The notes below the pieces were generated by a model. It was given only the letters and a program-made list of their open reading frames with translations. It searched no databases and was not told the DNA's origin. The position numbers were made by a program, and so were the translations under genes. Shown here piece by piece: positions 44,735-54,248 of a DNA stretch of 64,000 nucleotides. The number at the start of each line of letters is the position of its first letter. Position 1 is the first letter of the stretch. The stretch is taken from assembly GCF_023155275.1 (NCBI RefSeq), contig NZ_JALMUV010000011.1, positions 1 to 64,000 on the forward strand, given 5' to 3'. Source of the DNA: Streptomyces rhizoryzae (GTDB lineage Bacteria > Actinomycetota > Actinomycetes > Streptomycetales > Streptomycetaceae).

Positions 44735-44875
44735 GATGACAGCCGAGTCACTGGCTTGTCAACGGATGCGGCAGAGTCACCTGCGGTGCAGCGACTGGTC
44801 ACTGGGCCCGACAGCGGCCGCCACCAGCGAAAACACCCAGCTGGACGTGACTTGACGAGTCATGAAAATTGACTG
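44735..44875. promoter_or_regulatory. KS-operon upstream region with TGACT/AGTCA boxes
   Basis: The AT-richer gap upstream of the KS gene contains TGACTTGACGAGTCA (44848-44862), an inverted repeat of TGACT, plus GAGTCA near 44746, GAGTCA near 44775 and TTGACT near 44869. Similar boxes occur upstream of the regulators, the ALDH, the second phosphopantetheinyl transferase and between the ACP and enoyl-reductase genes. Confidence 0.5.
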
Positions 44876-45159
44876 CACAGGGGGGAGAGGCGGTGGGGCG
44901 GGACGCTCCGGAGGGGGCGTGGGGACGTGCGCCCGGCCGCGGCCGGGCGCACCGGTGCCGCCCGGGTGCGGCGGGGCCGCCCCGGTACGGCGGGGCCGGG
45001 GAGAAGGCGGCCTCCTCCGGGGAGGGCGCCGCGTACATAGAAAGTGACAGGCGCCGCCGGGCAAAGTGCCTACCTGCGGATGATCCGTCGGCCCCGGGCC
45101 GGACGGGACCCTGGAGCGGTCAACCAGCTCCGCACCAGCGACAAGGGACGAGGGAACTC

Positions 45160-45339
45160 ATGAAGGGTATTGCCGTCGGCATTTTCCTGGCGATCGTCGG
45201 CGTGATCCTCTGGCTCACCACGAAGGAAGTCGAGACACCGGTGGTCTCGCTCCACAAGGCCGGGCTGATCCTGGCGATCGTCGGCGGCGCGGAGGCGCTG
45301 TTCGCACTCCTGGGCTTGGGAAAGAAAGCTAATAAATAA
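45160..45339 (+). CDS. Small two-helix membrane protein
   Basis: A 59-residue protein with two hydrophobic segments (IAVGIFLAIVGVILWLTT and KAGLILAIVGGAEALFALL) and a Lys-rich C-terminus. The ATG is preceded by GAGGGAA. Small proteins of this form are common in Streptomyces and mostly uncharacterised. It is divergent from the KS operon and convergent with the regulator gene, so its relation to the cluster is unclear. Confidence 0.75.
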   Translation: MKGIAVGIFLAIVGVILWLTTKEVETPVVSLHKAGLILAIVGGAEALFALLGLGKKANK

Positions 45340-45442
45340 CTCCGCAATTACCGCCCCTAGGCGGCATATTTACGGGCATTTGCGGCACCGGCCGCCTTTC
45401 CGACCGGTGCGCCGCCGCGGCGATACGGCGCCCCGGCAGGCG

Positions 45443-46693
45443 TCAGCGGCACTTTCCGAGGAGGCCGGCCAGCCGTTCCCGGGCCCGGTCGGCGTGCCGG
45501 TACGCCTGGGCCCGCCGGAACAGGTCCGCGGAATACCGGAAGTGCCCGGCCGCCCTTTCCCGGTCCCCCAGCCGCGCACAGGCCGCCGCGATCTCCGACA
45601 GCGCGGCGGCTTTCTCGTGGCACCGCCCGGTGTCCGGCAGCGCGGCCAGTTCCGCGCCGAGCGCCGCCACCCGCTCGCCCTCGCCGGCCGCCTCCGCGCA
45701 GACCGCGTCCGCGGTGGTCAGCCAGAGCGGGAAGTCCGCCTCCTGCGCCACCGAGGCGACGACCAGGCCGCGCTCGACGATGCTGCGCGCGGCGGTCCGC
45801 TCACCGCGGGCCAGCAGCAGCAGCGCGTGGCGCCCGTTGACGGTCTCCCAGAGCCGGAAGCCGGCCGCGGGCGTGACCCGGCGCGCGGTCCGCTCCAGCA
45901 GCGCGGCCGCCCGGTCGGTCTCCCCGCGGTCCCACAGGTCCAGCGCCCGGTGCAGGTCGATCCCGGCCCGCGGCCCGGGCAGCACGCCGTCCGCCGGGCG
46001 CACCGCCTCCTCGGCCTCCGGCGCCCAGTGGGCGCAGCCGCTCCAGTAGGCGCAGCGGGTCAGCACGTCCAGGACGAGCACCGAGTGGAAGGCGCTGCCC
46101 GGGGCCCGGACGGCGGCCGCCTCCAGCGAGCCGGTGAGCGCGTAGCGCAGCCCGTCCTGGACCCGGCCGGCGGATTCCAGCAGGTCGGCCAGGGCGATCA
46201 GGGCGCGCAGCCGGGCCTCGGCGTACGCGGCCGGGGCCAGCCCGTCCAGCATCCGCAGCAGCACGTCCGCGCCCTCCTCGGCGCGGCCCAGCGAGCCCAG
46301 TATTTCGGCAATGGCGAGCTGCGCCTCGGTATTCACGTCGTCCGGACGGCCGTCCGGTTCGCTGCCGGCCAGCGAACGGAATTCCCGCAGCGCGCCTTCG
46401 GCGTCGCCGCCCTCCCATTGCCGGCGGGCCGCGACCAATCGGCCGACCAGGTCCAGCCGGCGGACCCGGCCGAGGGATTCCACCGGCTCGCTGCCGTCCG
46501 ATATTTCCGTCACGCCGACCCCGAGCCGTTCCGCCAGGATCTTGAGCGCGCGGCCGCTGGGAATCCGCTTCCCGCGTTCGACAAGGGAGATGTAGCTGGC
46601 GGACATCTCGGCCCCGGCGAGTTCGTGCTGGGTCAATCCCGCGCTGACCCGGAGCTCTTTGATTCGCCTTCCGGTGTCCGCCGGCTCAGGCAT
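45443..46693 (-). CDS. XRE-family regulator with TPR-like domain
   Basis: The 416-residue protein has an N-terminal HTH_3 (RIKELRVSAGLTQHELAGAEMSASYISLVERGKR, residues about 9-45) and a long Ala/Leu-rich helical region of TPR-like repeats. Such Streptomyces regulators bind peptide or small-molecule signals and control antibiotic clusters. It is a paralogue of the regulator at 52.2-53.5 kb, with similar length and the same SxSYxSLVExGxRxP recognition segment. The ATG at 46693 has a GGAGGG ribosome site. Confidence 0.8.
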   Translation of the reverse strand: MPEPADTGRRIKELRVSAGLTQHELAGAEMSASYISLVERGKRIPSGRALKILAERLGVGVTEISDGSEPVESLGRVRRLDLVGRLVAARRQWEGGDAEGALREFRSLAGSEPDGRPDDVNTEAQLAIAEILGSLGRAEEGADVLLRMLDGLAPAAYAEARLRALIALADLLESAGRVQDGLRYALTGSLEAAAVRAPGSAFHSVLVLDVLTRCAYWSGCAHWAPEAEEAVRPADGVLPGPRAGIDLHRALDLWDRGETDRAAALLERTARRVTPAAGFRLWETVNGRHALLLLARGERTAARSIVERGLVVASVAQEADFPLWLTTADAVCAEAAGEGERVAALGAELAALPDTGRCHEKAAALSEIAAACARLGDRERAAGHFRYSADLFRRAQAYRHADRARERLAGLLGKCR

Positions 46694-47077
46694 TCGACAA
46701 ACCCTCCGGATTCGAACGGTTGAGGACTCCGGGCGGATGCACAAATCGCCGAGTCACAATGATTGCTGCGCACTTTACCAAGCAGTCAACAAGAAGTCGA
46801 TACGGATTCCGCATTCTTCACCTGCCTTCACACGGCGGCAACGGGACCATTTCGTTGGTGCCCGGAGCATTAAGGAACGGACCGGGACGGCGGGCGCCGC
46901 GGAACGGAAAACCGGACGGTCGGCCGGAGGGAGTGCGACAGTCCCCCGGCGCCGGCTGCACCTTTCGATGTAGTACCGCACGCCGATGCCCGCACCCCGC
47001 CTGACGTGGTCGGATGGGGTGCGCGGCCGGCCCGCCCGCCCCGCACCACTACCGCCCGACCAGCGGAGGCACCTCCC
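46694..47077. promoter_or_regulatory. Divergent promoter region of the XRE-TPR regulator
   Basis: About 380 bases, AT-rich between 46690 and 46870, with GAGTCA at 46751 and AGTCAAC at 46784, variants of the boxes found elsewhere in the cluster. No coding sequence is supported here. Confidence 0.45.
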
Positions 47078-47743
47078 ATGACCCAGCCCCGACGCCCCGA
47101 TCTCCACAAGGAATTGACGCCCGACCCGGCGGCCTCCCGGCCCGGTTCCGTGCTGGCCTCCGACGCCGAACGCGAGGACATGATCGAGCGCCTGCGGGAA
47201 GCCGCCGCCGAGGGCCGGCTCACCCTGGAGGAGCTGGCCGAGCGGTACGAGGCCGCCTATCTGGCGCGCACCCGCGAGGAGTTGGCCTCGGTCGCCGCCG
47301 ACCTCCCGGCCGTGGCGGCCCCGCCGCCGCCCGGCGCCGCGACCGGGCAGCGGGCCTTCAAGGCCGTCTTCGGCGACCTCACGGCGAGCAGCCCGGACCT
47401 GGACAAGGGCATCGAGGCCACCGCCGTCCTCGGCGACCTCACCCTGGACCTGTGCGCCTCGCCGGCCCCGGCCTCCGGGGGCGTGACGATCGCCGCCCGC
47501 GCGATCGTGGGCGATGTGCATCTTCTGCTCCCCGAAGGGGTACGGGTCGAGATGGCGTGCAGCAAGGTCTTCGGCGATGTGCGCGATCTGACCCGGGCGC
47601 ACTCCGGCCCGGACGCCACCGCCCCGGCCGTGCGCGTCACCGGCTCCGCGGTCTTCGGCGACATCATCGTCGCCCACCCCAGCAGCGACCGCCGCACCTA
47701 CTGGCAGAAGTGGCTCGACGAGCGCCGCGGCAGCCGCCCCTGA
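47078..47743 (+). CDS. DUF1707 / LiaF-like domain protein
   Basis: The 221-residue protein has an N-terminal DUF1707 (LASDAEREDMIERLREAAAEGRLTLEELAERYEAAYLART) and a C-terminal beta-helical cell-wall-active-antibiotic-response region with repeated FGD motifs (VFGDLT, VLGDLTLDL, VGDVHLLLP, VFGDVRDL, VFGDIIV). The function is unknown; LiaF-type domains often modulate envelope-stress signalling. It precedes an ABC-2 permease gene by 76 bases. Confidence 0.8.
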   Translation: MTQPRRPDLHKELTPDPAASRPGSVLASDAEREDMIERLREAAAEGRLTLEELAERYEAAYLARTREELASVAADLPAVAAPPPPGAATGQRAFKAVFGDLTASSPDLDKGIEATAVLGDLTLDLCASPAPASGGVTIAARAIVGDVHLLLPEGVRVEMACSKVFGDVRDLTRAHSGPDATAPAVRVTGSAVFGDIIVAHPSSDRRTYWQKWLDERRGSRP

Positions 47744-47819
47744 CCCCGCGGCACCGTCCGCGTGCCGGTGCGCCGCCCCCGTCCGCGGCCGCGCCCCCGG
47801 CCGAGAAGAGGAGAAGCCC

Positions 47820-48653
47820 ATGACGCCGCCCCCGGTGCTGCCGCGCCCCGCTCCGCCGGCCCCGCCCGGCGACGAGCCCCGGATACCGCTGCGGTCCCAC
47901 CTGCGGCACATCGGCGCGCTGTCCCGCCGCAGCCTCCTGCACATCCGGCAGAACCCGGAGTCGATGACCGACGCGCTGCTGATGCCGGTGGTGCTGACGG
48001 TGCTGTTCGTCTTCGTCTTCGGCGGGGCGATCGGCGGCGGTTCGCGCGTCCGGTACACCGCCTTCCTGGTGCCCGGTCTGATGGTGATCCTCGGGATGAC
48101 CATCGCGATGGCCGTCGGCACGGGTGTCAACGCCGACTTCCGCACCGGGCTGATGGATCGTTTCCGCGCGATGCCGGTCGCCCGCTCCTCGGTGCTGATC
48201 GCCAAGGTCGTGGTGGAGACCGGCCGGATGCTGGTGGCCCTCGCGGTGCTGCTGACGGTGGCCGCGCTGCTCGGCTTCGACGTCGCCGGGCACTGGGCCG
48301 GGCTGCTCGCCGCGATCGGCCTGACCACGGTCTTCGGCACCTCGCTGATCTGGATCTTCATGCTGCTGGGCCTCACCCTGCGCAGCGCCCAGGCCATCCA
48401 GGGGCTGTCCGTCCTGGTCCTGACGCCGCTCCAGTTCGCCTCGTCGGTGTTCGTGCCGCCGGACACCATGCCGGGCTGGCTGGAGAGCTTCACCCGGATC
48501 AATCCGCTGACCCACATGGCCGACGCCGCCCGCGGACTCGCCCTGGGCGAGGGCCCGGTGGCCGGCCCGGTGCTCTGGACGCTGGTGTGGTCGGCCGCCC
48601 TGACCGCGGTGACCGCCCCGCTCGCGCTGGCGAAGTTCGCCGCCAAGACCTGA
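47820..48653 (+). CDS. ABC-2-type transporter permease
   Basis: The 277-residue permease has six hydrophobic segments, starting with MTDALLMPVVLTVLFVFVFGGAI, and the typical ABC-2 features (YTAFLVPGLMVI and FRAMPVARSSVL). It resembles the daunorubicin-resistance DrrB family. No ATPase gene is adjacent, so it must use one encoded elsewhere. It could export the lanthipeptide product, but the DUF1707 neighbour makes a general envelope role equally likely. Confidence 0.75.
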   Translation: MTPPPVLPRPAPPAPPGDEPRIPLRSHLRHIGALSRRSLLHIRQNPESMTDALLMPVVLTVLFVFVFGGAIGGGSRVRYTAFLVPGLMVILGMTIAMAVGTGVNADFRTGLMDRFRAMPVARSSVLIAKVVVETGRMLVALAVLLTVAALLGFDVAGHWAGLLAAIGLTTVFGTSLIWIFMLLGLTLRSAQAIQGLSVLVLTPLQFASSVFVPPDTMPGWLESFTRINPLTHMADAARGLALGEGPVAGPVLWTLVWSAALTAVTAPLALAKFAAKT

Positions 48654-48781
48654 TCCCGTCCGTACGGAGCGGTGGCGCCCTCCCCCGCACGCCTCGGCGT
48701 GGCCCCCTCCGTACGAAGAAGCCGTGCCCCGGCCCCCACCCGGCATCCCCCGTGGCCGGACGGGCCGGGGCACGCACAGCA

Positions 48782-48813
48782 GCGGGCGGGCGCTCCCGTG
48801 AGCGCCCGCCCGC
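48782..48813. terminator. Hairpin between convergent permease and ThDP genes
   Basis: GCGGGCGGGCGCT and AGCGCCCGCCCGC form a perfect 13-bp stem around a six-base loop, 128 bases after the permease stop and 21 bases after the end of the leftward ThDP-enzyme gene. Confidence 0.75.
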
Positions 48814-48833
48814 GTGCGGTTCCCGGCCCCGCC

Positions 48834-50567
48834 TCAGCCGCCGGCCGGCTCCGCGCCCTCCCGCTCGGGGAAGTCGCCGGCCGCGCCGGCCATACCGGGC
48901 GGGGTGTCGGTGAGCGCCACCGCGACCTCCACCACCGAGGTGGTGCCGGCCGCGACCTCCCGCCAGGCCGCGGCCAGCGCCGCGGCCAGCTCCCCGGCCT
49001 CGGTGACCCGCCGGTGGCCCAGCCCGTAGGCGGCGGCCGGCCCCGCGGTCCCGGTGGGGCGTTCGGCGGTGAAAGCGAACCGCGAGGTGCTCCCGGAGAC
49101 CCGGTCGAGGTTGGTCTGGAGCCATCCGTAGCCGCCGTTGTCCAGGACGACGTACAGCACCGCGACGCCCGCGTCGGCCAGGGAGGGCAGCTCGGAGCGG
49201 AAGAGGTGGAACGCGCCGTCGCCGGCCAGCGCCACCACCGGGCGCCCGTCCGGCGCGGCCAGCCGGACCCCGGCCGCGGCGGCCGCGCCGAAGCCCAGCG
49301 GGGTCTGCTCGCTGGGCACCACGGACCCGCCGTCCGCACCGAGCGTCCAGTGGGGGAAGTAGTACGACCACATGTCCTGGAGGCCGTTCTCCTGGACGAG
49401 GATCCGGTCGGCGGGCACCGCGCGGTCCAGGGCGGTCAGGACGGCGGAGACCGGGACGGTGCCGGCCGGGGCCTCCTTCGCCGCCCGGCGGGCCCGTTCG
49501 GCGGCCCGCCGGTCCAGCGCGGCCCGCACCCGGCGGATCCGCTCCGGCCAGGCGCTCTCCGGCCGGTGCCCGGCCAGCAGCTCCGTCCAGCCGTCCACGG
49601 TCCGCCCGGCGTCCCCGAGCACGTACTGCCCGGGCCGCTCCGTGGTGAGCCCGTCCTCGCCCAGGACGGCCTGGACGACCGGGAGCCGGCTCCCGGCGTC
49701 GTCCGGCCAGCCGAACGTCGCGGTCTCCTCCAGCCGGCTGCCCACCGCGACGACCAGGTCCGCCTCGCGCCACAGCGCGTCCACCGGCGGCGCCGCGTAC
49801 AGGCCGCTGACGCCGCAGTAGAGCGGGTGGTCCTCGGCGACCGCGCCGCGGCCCGAGGCGGTGCTGAAGATGCCCGCGCCGAGCCGTTCGGCCAGCCGCT
49901 CGATCCGCCGGCCGGTGTTGCGGTGCCGGGCGCCGCCGCCGACCAGCAGCAGCGGCCGGCGGGCCGCGGCGAGCACCGCGGCGGTGGCGGCCAGCGCGTC
50001 CGGGTCGGGGCCGGGCCGCTGCGCGGCGACCGGCCGCCACGGACCGGTGCGGGTGACGGCGGACTCGGCCAGCTGCTCGGCCAGTTCGACGTAGACCGGC
50101 CCCGGGGTGCCGTTGACGGCGAGGGCGGCGGCCTTCTCCAGCAGGGCGGGCAGCCGCTCGGGGGTGTCGGCGCGGGCCGCCCACTTCACGTACGGGCGGA
50201 CCGCGGTGAGCTGGTCCAGCTCCTGGAACGCGCCGGTGCCCAGCCGGTCCAGGCGGGTGCCGTCGGCGATCAGCAGCAGCGGGGCGGCGGCCGAGCGGGC
50301 CTCCAGGACGCCGGTGAGCGCATTGGTCAGCGCCGGGCCCTTGCCGATGACGCACACCCCGGGACGGCCGGCGGCCAGTGCGTAACCGGTCGCCATGAAG
50401 ACCGCGTTGCGCTGGTCGCGGCAGAGGACGACGGGGGTGTCGGTGCGCTCCAGTTCGCCCAGCAGCGCCATGTCGTCGCCCGGCAGCCCGAAGACCGCCC
50501 GGGCCCCCAGGTGCTGCACGAAGCCGGCGACCGCGGCCCAGGCGGTGGGGTAGGTGTGACCGGTCAC
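48834..50567 (-). CDS. Thiamine-diphosphate-dependent enzyme (acetolactate-synthase-like)
   Basis: The 577-residue protein has the three-domain ThDP fold. The N-terminal PYR domain includes FGLPGDDMALL; the central domain includes LLVGGGARHRN; the C-terminal PP domain has the cofactor motif GDGAFHLFRSELPS...VVLDNGGYG. The conserved glutamate that activates ThDP in this family (RHEQ context) is replaced by Gln52 (CRDQRNA). It may be a 2-oxoacid decarboxylase or carboligase. The GTGA overlap with the aldehyde-dehydrogenase gene implies that one makes or uses an aldehyde for the other, perhaps to form the acyl starter unit. Confidence 0.8.
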   Translation of the reverse strand: MTGHTYPTAWAAVAGFVQHLGARAVFGLPGDDMALLGELERTDTPVVLCRDQRNAVFMATGYALAAGRPGVCVIGKGPALTNALTGVLEARSAAAPLLLIADGTRLDRLGTGAFQELDQLTAVRPYVKWAARADTPERLPALLEKAAALAVNGTPGPVYVELAEQLAESAVTRTGPWRPVAAQRPGPDPDALAATAAVLAAARRPLLLVGGGARHRNTGRRIERLAERLGAGIFSTASGRGAVAEDHPLYCGVSGLYAAPPVDALWREADLVVAVGSRLEETATFGWPDDAGSRLPVVQAVLGEDGLTTERPGQYVLGDAGRTVDGWTELLAGHRPESAWPERIRRVRAALDRRAAERARRAAKEAPAGTVPVSAVLTALDRAVPADRILVQENGLQDMWSYYFPHWTLGADGGSVVPSEQTPLGFGAAAAAGVRLAAPDGRPVVALAGDGAFHLFRSELPSLADAGVAVLYVVLDNGGYGWLQTNLDRVSGSTSRFAFTAERPTGTAGPAAAYGLGHRRVTEAGELAAALAAAWREVAAGTTSVVEVAVALTDTPPGMAGAAGDFPEREGAEPAGG

Positions 50568-51823
50568 CGGGCGGCCCCGGGGGTGCGGTACGTGGCGACG
50601 GCCCGGGAGACCAGGACCGGTTCGGCGCGCACCTCGTGGCCGTCGAAGATGTAGTTGGCCATCCGGCCGTAGCCGCCGAACGGGGCGTTGCCGTCGTCGA
50701 TGGAGAGCAGCGTGGTGTCCACGGTGACGGTGGTGCGCCGGCGCAGCGCCTCCACCAGGGCGGGGGCCCGGCCGTAGACGCTGGAGCCCAGGGCGCGTTC
50801 GGTGAACATGCCGGTGGTCAGGGTGGCGGCCAGGGACTCCTCGTCGCGCCAGGGGGCGACGTTGAAGATCGGGGCGAAGAACTCCGGGACGTGGGTGCGC
50901 GGAGTGATCTCCTCGCCGACCACGACCGCGGGGTCCAGCCGCCGGGCGCGGAAGTCCACGTGGCCGCCGTGCACGATGCCGTCGCGGTGGCGCGCGAGGA
51001 ACTGCGCGGCCTCCTCCAGCGCCCCGTCGTAGAAGATCGGCCCGAAGTCGGCGGCGGGGTCGGTGTACGGGCCGTAGCGCAGCCCCTTCAACTCGCCGAC
51101 CAGCGCGTCCAGGAACGGGTCGAGCAGGGTGTGGTGGACCGCGAACAGGTCCGGGCCCAGGCAGTCCTGGCCGGTGTTCAGGGTCCGGATGGCGATCGCG
51201 TCGCGGGCGGCCTGCGCGACGTCGGCCCCGGGGGCGACGACGAACGGGTTGACCCCCGAGCCGTAGAAGAGCAGCAGCTGCCCCGGGGAGAGCTGGGCGC
51301 GGATCTGCTCGGCGTTGCGGTAGGCGCCGGTGAAGACCACCACGTCGGCGGGGAGCACCTCGGTGCGCAGGAACTCGCGCTGGCTGGCGCCGCTGAGGGT
51401 GACCGGCAGCCGGTGCCGCTCGGCGAGCAGGGCGTGCAGCCGCACCATCTGGTCCTTGACCCGGCTGGAGGGCCGGAAGACCAGCTCGTCGGTGTAGAGC
51501 GCGGGCACGAGGAGGTACAGGGCGTAGGAGTAGAGGATCACGTTGGACGGCATGAAGGCGGCGAGCCGGGGCACCTGCCCCGGCCGGTGGGCGGCCACCT
51601 CGTCCAGGGCCCCGTCGAGGGTGGCGACGGTGGCGTCGATCTCGTAGCGCGCGGCGCGGTGGGTGGAGATCTCGCACAGCAGCTCGTGGACCGCTCCGCC
51701 GTCCTCGGCCAGGTAGTCCCGGACCCGGCGTAACGCCGCCGCGCGCCGGTGCTCGCTGCGGCCCTCGGTGCCGCTCTCCTCCGGCTCGGCGGCCACGGTC
51801 GGCCATGCGGGAGCGGAGCTCAT
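50564..51823 (-). CDS. Aldehyde dehydrogenase homologue lacking the base glutamate
   Basis: The 419-residue protein is an ALDH-superfamily enzyme with the catalytic Cys in NTGQDCLGPD. Thirty-four residues before it, where ordinary ALDHs have the general-base Glu (ELGG), it has Tyr (FYGSG). Loss of that Glu is typical of CoA-acylating aldehyde dehydrogenases and acyl-thioester reductases such as LuxC-like enzymes. It is therefore likely to interconvert an aldehyde and an acyl-thioester. It is coupled to the ThDP gene and divergent from an XRE-TPR regulator. Confidence 0.75.
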   Translation of the reverse strand: MSSAPAWPTVAAEPEESGTEGRSEHRRAAALRRVRDYLAEDGGAVHELLCEISTHRAARYEIDATVATLDGALDEVAAHRPGQVPRLAAFMPSNVILYSYALYLLVPALYTDELVFRPSSRVKDQMVRLHALLAERHRLPVTLSGASQREFLRTEVLPADVVVFTGAYRNAEQIRAQLSPGQLLLFYGSGVNPFVVAPGADVAQAARDAIAIRTLNTGQDCLGPDLFAVHHTLLDPFLDALVGELKGLRYGPYTDPAADFGPIFYDGALEEAAQFLARHRDGIVHGGHVDFRARRLDPAVVVGEEITPRTHVPEFFAPIFNVAPWRDEESLAATLTTGMFTERALGSSVYGRAPALVEALRRRTTVTVDTTLLSIDDGNAPFGGYGRMANYIFDGHEVRAEPVLVSRAVATYRTPGAAR

Positions 51824-52186
51824 ATGTCCCTCCTCGGGGCGTAGTCCATGGAGGGTCAGCGTCAGCTAATTGTCATTTATTGTCAAGTCTAGTCATTCTG
51901 CTCGACTCCATCCCGTGACAGCACCGGCCGCCCACAGGTCGCACCCTCCTCGACCACCCTCGGCCGCACCGCGCGGAGCAGGGCGGCGGAGCGCTCCACG
52001 ATGTGACAAAAAATGACTACGGGCCGACGGTTGCGGCGCGGTCCCGGGCGGCGCCCGGCCGTCCACTCCCCGCCCCGCGGGACGGCCCGGTGAGTAGACT
52101 CACCGGCACCGCGGCGCCGGTCCCTCCCGCCGGCCGCCCGCACACCGTCACCGTCCGTCCCCCCGACCCCACTGCGAGCGATTTTC
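51824..52186. promoter_or_regulatory. Divergent promoter region with TGTCA/AGTCA boxes
   Basis: A low-GC stretch at 51860-51905 contains repeated TGTCA/AGTCA elements (TTGTCAT, TTGTCAAG, TAGTCAT), and ATGTGAC plus ATGACTA occur near 52001-52020. It separates the leftward ALDH operon from the rightward regulator gene. No coding sequence is seen. Confidence 0.5.
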
Positions 52187-53464
52187 TTGACGATTGAGCA
52201 GCCTGCCTTCGGGAAGCGAGTGCGGGAGATCCGGCGCGCCCAGGGCCTGTCCCAGGGGGACCTCGCCGGCGACGACCTCTCCCCCAGTTACGTCTCGCTG
52301 GTCGAGAACGGCCGCCGGGTGCCCGGCGCCAAGATCGCCCGGTCCCTCGCGGAGCGCCTGGGCACCACCGTCGAGGCGCTCTGCGCCGCCGACCGGCCCG
52401 CCGACCGGCTCACCCAGCGCCTCGGCCTGGTCGGCCAGCTGGTCGCCGCCCGGGCCGGCCAGCTGTCCGGCGACTGGGCCGGGGCCCGGCACCAGCTGGA
52501 GGCCGTGATCGCCCAGGCCGACGGGCCGGACCAGGCCGAGGTCCGCTGGGAGGCCCGCTGGGAGCTGGCCACCGTCCTCGGCCGGCTGGACGAACCGGCC
52601 CGCCACGAGGCGGCGCTGCGCGAGCTGCTCGACGACCCGCTGACCCGCTCCGCGCCCGTGCTGCACGCCCGGGTCGCCATAGAACTGGCCCAGCTGCTGC
52701 GCGCGGCCGGCCGGCTGCCCGACGCGGTGCGGACCGCCGAGGACGCGGTCCGGATCGCCACCGGGCTGGAGCCCGGCCGCCCGGAGCGGGCCCAGGCCCA
52801 GGTGGCGCTGGTGTCCGCGTCCGTCGACAGCGGCGAGTGGAGCCGGGCCGCCGAACTCGCCGCGCAGCTGCGCACGGAGACCGCGGCGCTGCCCGCGGGC
52901 GCCCTGCGGGCCGACGCCCTGTGGGCGGCGGCCGGCGCCCGCTATCTGGCCGGGGACACCGGCGGCGCACTGGAGCTGCTGGCCGAGGCCGACGAGCTGA
53001 GCGCCGCGACGGACGGCGTGCAGCTGCGGCTCCGGCTGGCCCGGGCCCGGACGCTGCTGGCGCTCGGCGCCGGACCGGCGCCCGGCGCGGACGCCCTCCT
53101 GGAGCGCTCCCGGCAGGCGGCGGCGCTGGTGGACACCCCCTCGGCGCGCAGCTGGCTGGCCGTCCTGGAGACCGCCGGGGCGCTGGCCCGCGGCGACACC
53201 GCGGCGGCCGCCGCCCATGCCGCCGCGATCGCTCCGGACGCCCCCGGGATGTCCCCCCTGGACCGCGCCCGCGCGCTGCTCCACCGGGCCCGCGGGCACC
53301 GCGCCGATGGACGGGCGGCGGCCGCCGAGGAGTCCTTCAAGGCCGCCGCGGCCGGGTACGAGGCGGCCGGCGCGTTCCGGCTGGCGCTGGAGACCTGGCG
53401 CGAACTGAGCGCCGGCGCGCGGGGCACCGGGGAGCCGGACCCGCACGCGGTGGTCATGCCGTAG
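52187..53464 (+). CDS. XRE-family regulator with TPR-like domain
   Basis: This 425-residue regulator has an HTH_3 domain (RVREIRRAQGLSQGDLAGDDLSPSYVSLVENGRRVPG, residues about 11-47) followed by Ala/Leu-rich TPR-like helices. It is a paralogue of the regulator at 45.4 kb. The TTG start at 52187 is unusual but no other start codon lies nearer the HTH. It faces away from the ALDH-ThDP operon and is a probable pathway-specific regulator. Confidence 0.8.
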   Translation: MTIEQPAFGKRVREIRRAQGLSQGDLAGDDLSPSYVSLVENGRRVPGAKIARSLAERLGTTVEALCAADRPADRLTQRLGLVGQLVAARAGQLSGDWAGARHQLEAVIAQADGPDQAEVRWEARWELATVLGRLDEPARHEAALRELLDDPLTRSAPVLHARVAIELAQLLRAAGRLPDAVRTAEDAVRIATGLEPGRPERAQAQVALVSASVDSGEWSRAAELAAQLRTETAALPAGALRADALWAAAGARYLAGDTGGALELLAEADELSAATDGVQLRLRLARARTLLALGAGPAPGADALLERSRQAAALVDTPSARSWLAVLETAGALARGDTAAAAAHAAAIAPDAPGMSPLDRARALLHRARGHRADGRAAAAEESFKAAAAGYEAAGAFRLALETWRELSAGARGTGEPDPHAVVMP

Positions 53465-53492
53465 CCGGGCCGCGCGCCCGGCCGCCCGCCGG

Positions 53493-54248
53493 TCAGGACG
53501 CCCGCCCCGCCGCGCCGTCCGTCGCCCACAGCCGTATCCCGGCCGGCGGGGCGGGGGTCGCGGCGCAGGCCACCCGGTCCGGGCCGGCCGGCAGGTCCCG
53601 TACGTAGGCGACCGGGCCGCAGCCGCCGGCCGCCGCCACGGAGGCCGGGAGCCGGACCGCGGCCGCGCCGTCCCGGGCCCCGCCGAGCGCGTCGACCTCG
53701 CCGGCGGCGGCCAGACCGCACCGGCCGGCCAGCCGCAGCGCGGCCTCCTTGCGGGTCCACAGCCGGGCCAGCCGCCGGGCCCGGCCCTCCGCCGGCGCCC
53801 CGCGCAGGCTCGCGCGCTCCGAGGGGGTGAAGGGCAGCAGGAGTTCACCGATCGGGCCGCGGGGCACGGGGTGGACGCTGAGGGCCACCGGGAGGTCGCG
53901 GGCCAGGGCCAGCAGGGGGCGGTCCGGGTCGTCGCCGGCGGCCAGGCAGAGGCGGGCGCCGGGGGGCCAGCCGGTGCCGGCGGGGGGCCGGGCCGCCACC
54001 GGGCGCCCGAAGTCGTCGCGGGTCAGCGCAATTCCGTCGGCCGCGCAGCGCAGCAGGCGGGCCAGGAAATCCGTTAAAGCGGCCGGCCGGTGGAAATCCG
54101 CGGCGGCCGGCGAAAAGACGTGCACCCGCCCGTCGGCTAATGCGGCGGGATTGTCCGGATCCCAATCCCTCTGTGACCAGGGGGAGTTGCCGGGCGTATC
54201 GGTGTCGCCACCCGTCTGCGTGCCACGGAAAAACTCGTCCCCCCGCAT
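53493..54248 (-). CDS. 4'-phosphopantetheinyl transferase
   Basis: The 251-residue Sfp-type protein includes LTRDDFGRPVAARPP, a VALSVHP segment at the usual substrate-binding position, and RLWTRKEAALRLAGRCGL, the WxxKEAxxKxxGxGL motif with small changes. It would load phosphopantetheine on Ser39 of the ACP encoded immediately to the right in the same orientation. The ATG at 54248 is chosen over an upstream one because of the nearby GAGGGG site. Confidence 0.75.
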   Translation of the reverse strand: MRGDEFFRGTQTGGDTDTPGNSPWSQRDWDPDNPAALADGRVHVFSPAAADFHRPAALTDFLARLLRCAADGIALTRDDFGRPVAARPPAGTGWPPGARLCLAAGDDPDRPLLALARDLPVALSVHPVPRGPIGELLLPFTPSERASLRGAPAEGRARRLARLWTRKEAALRLAGRCGLAAAGEVDALGGARDGAAAVRLPASVAAAGGCGPVAYVRDLPAGPDRVACAATPAPPAGIRLWATDGAAGRAS

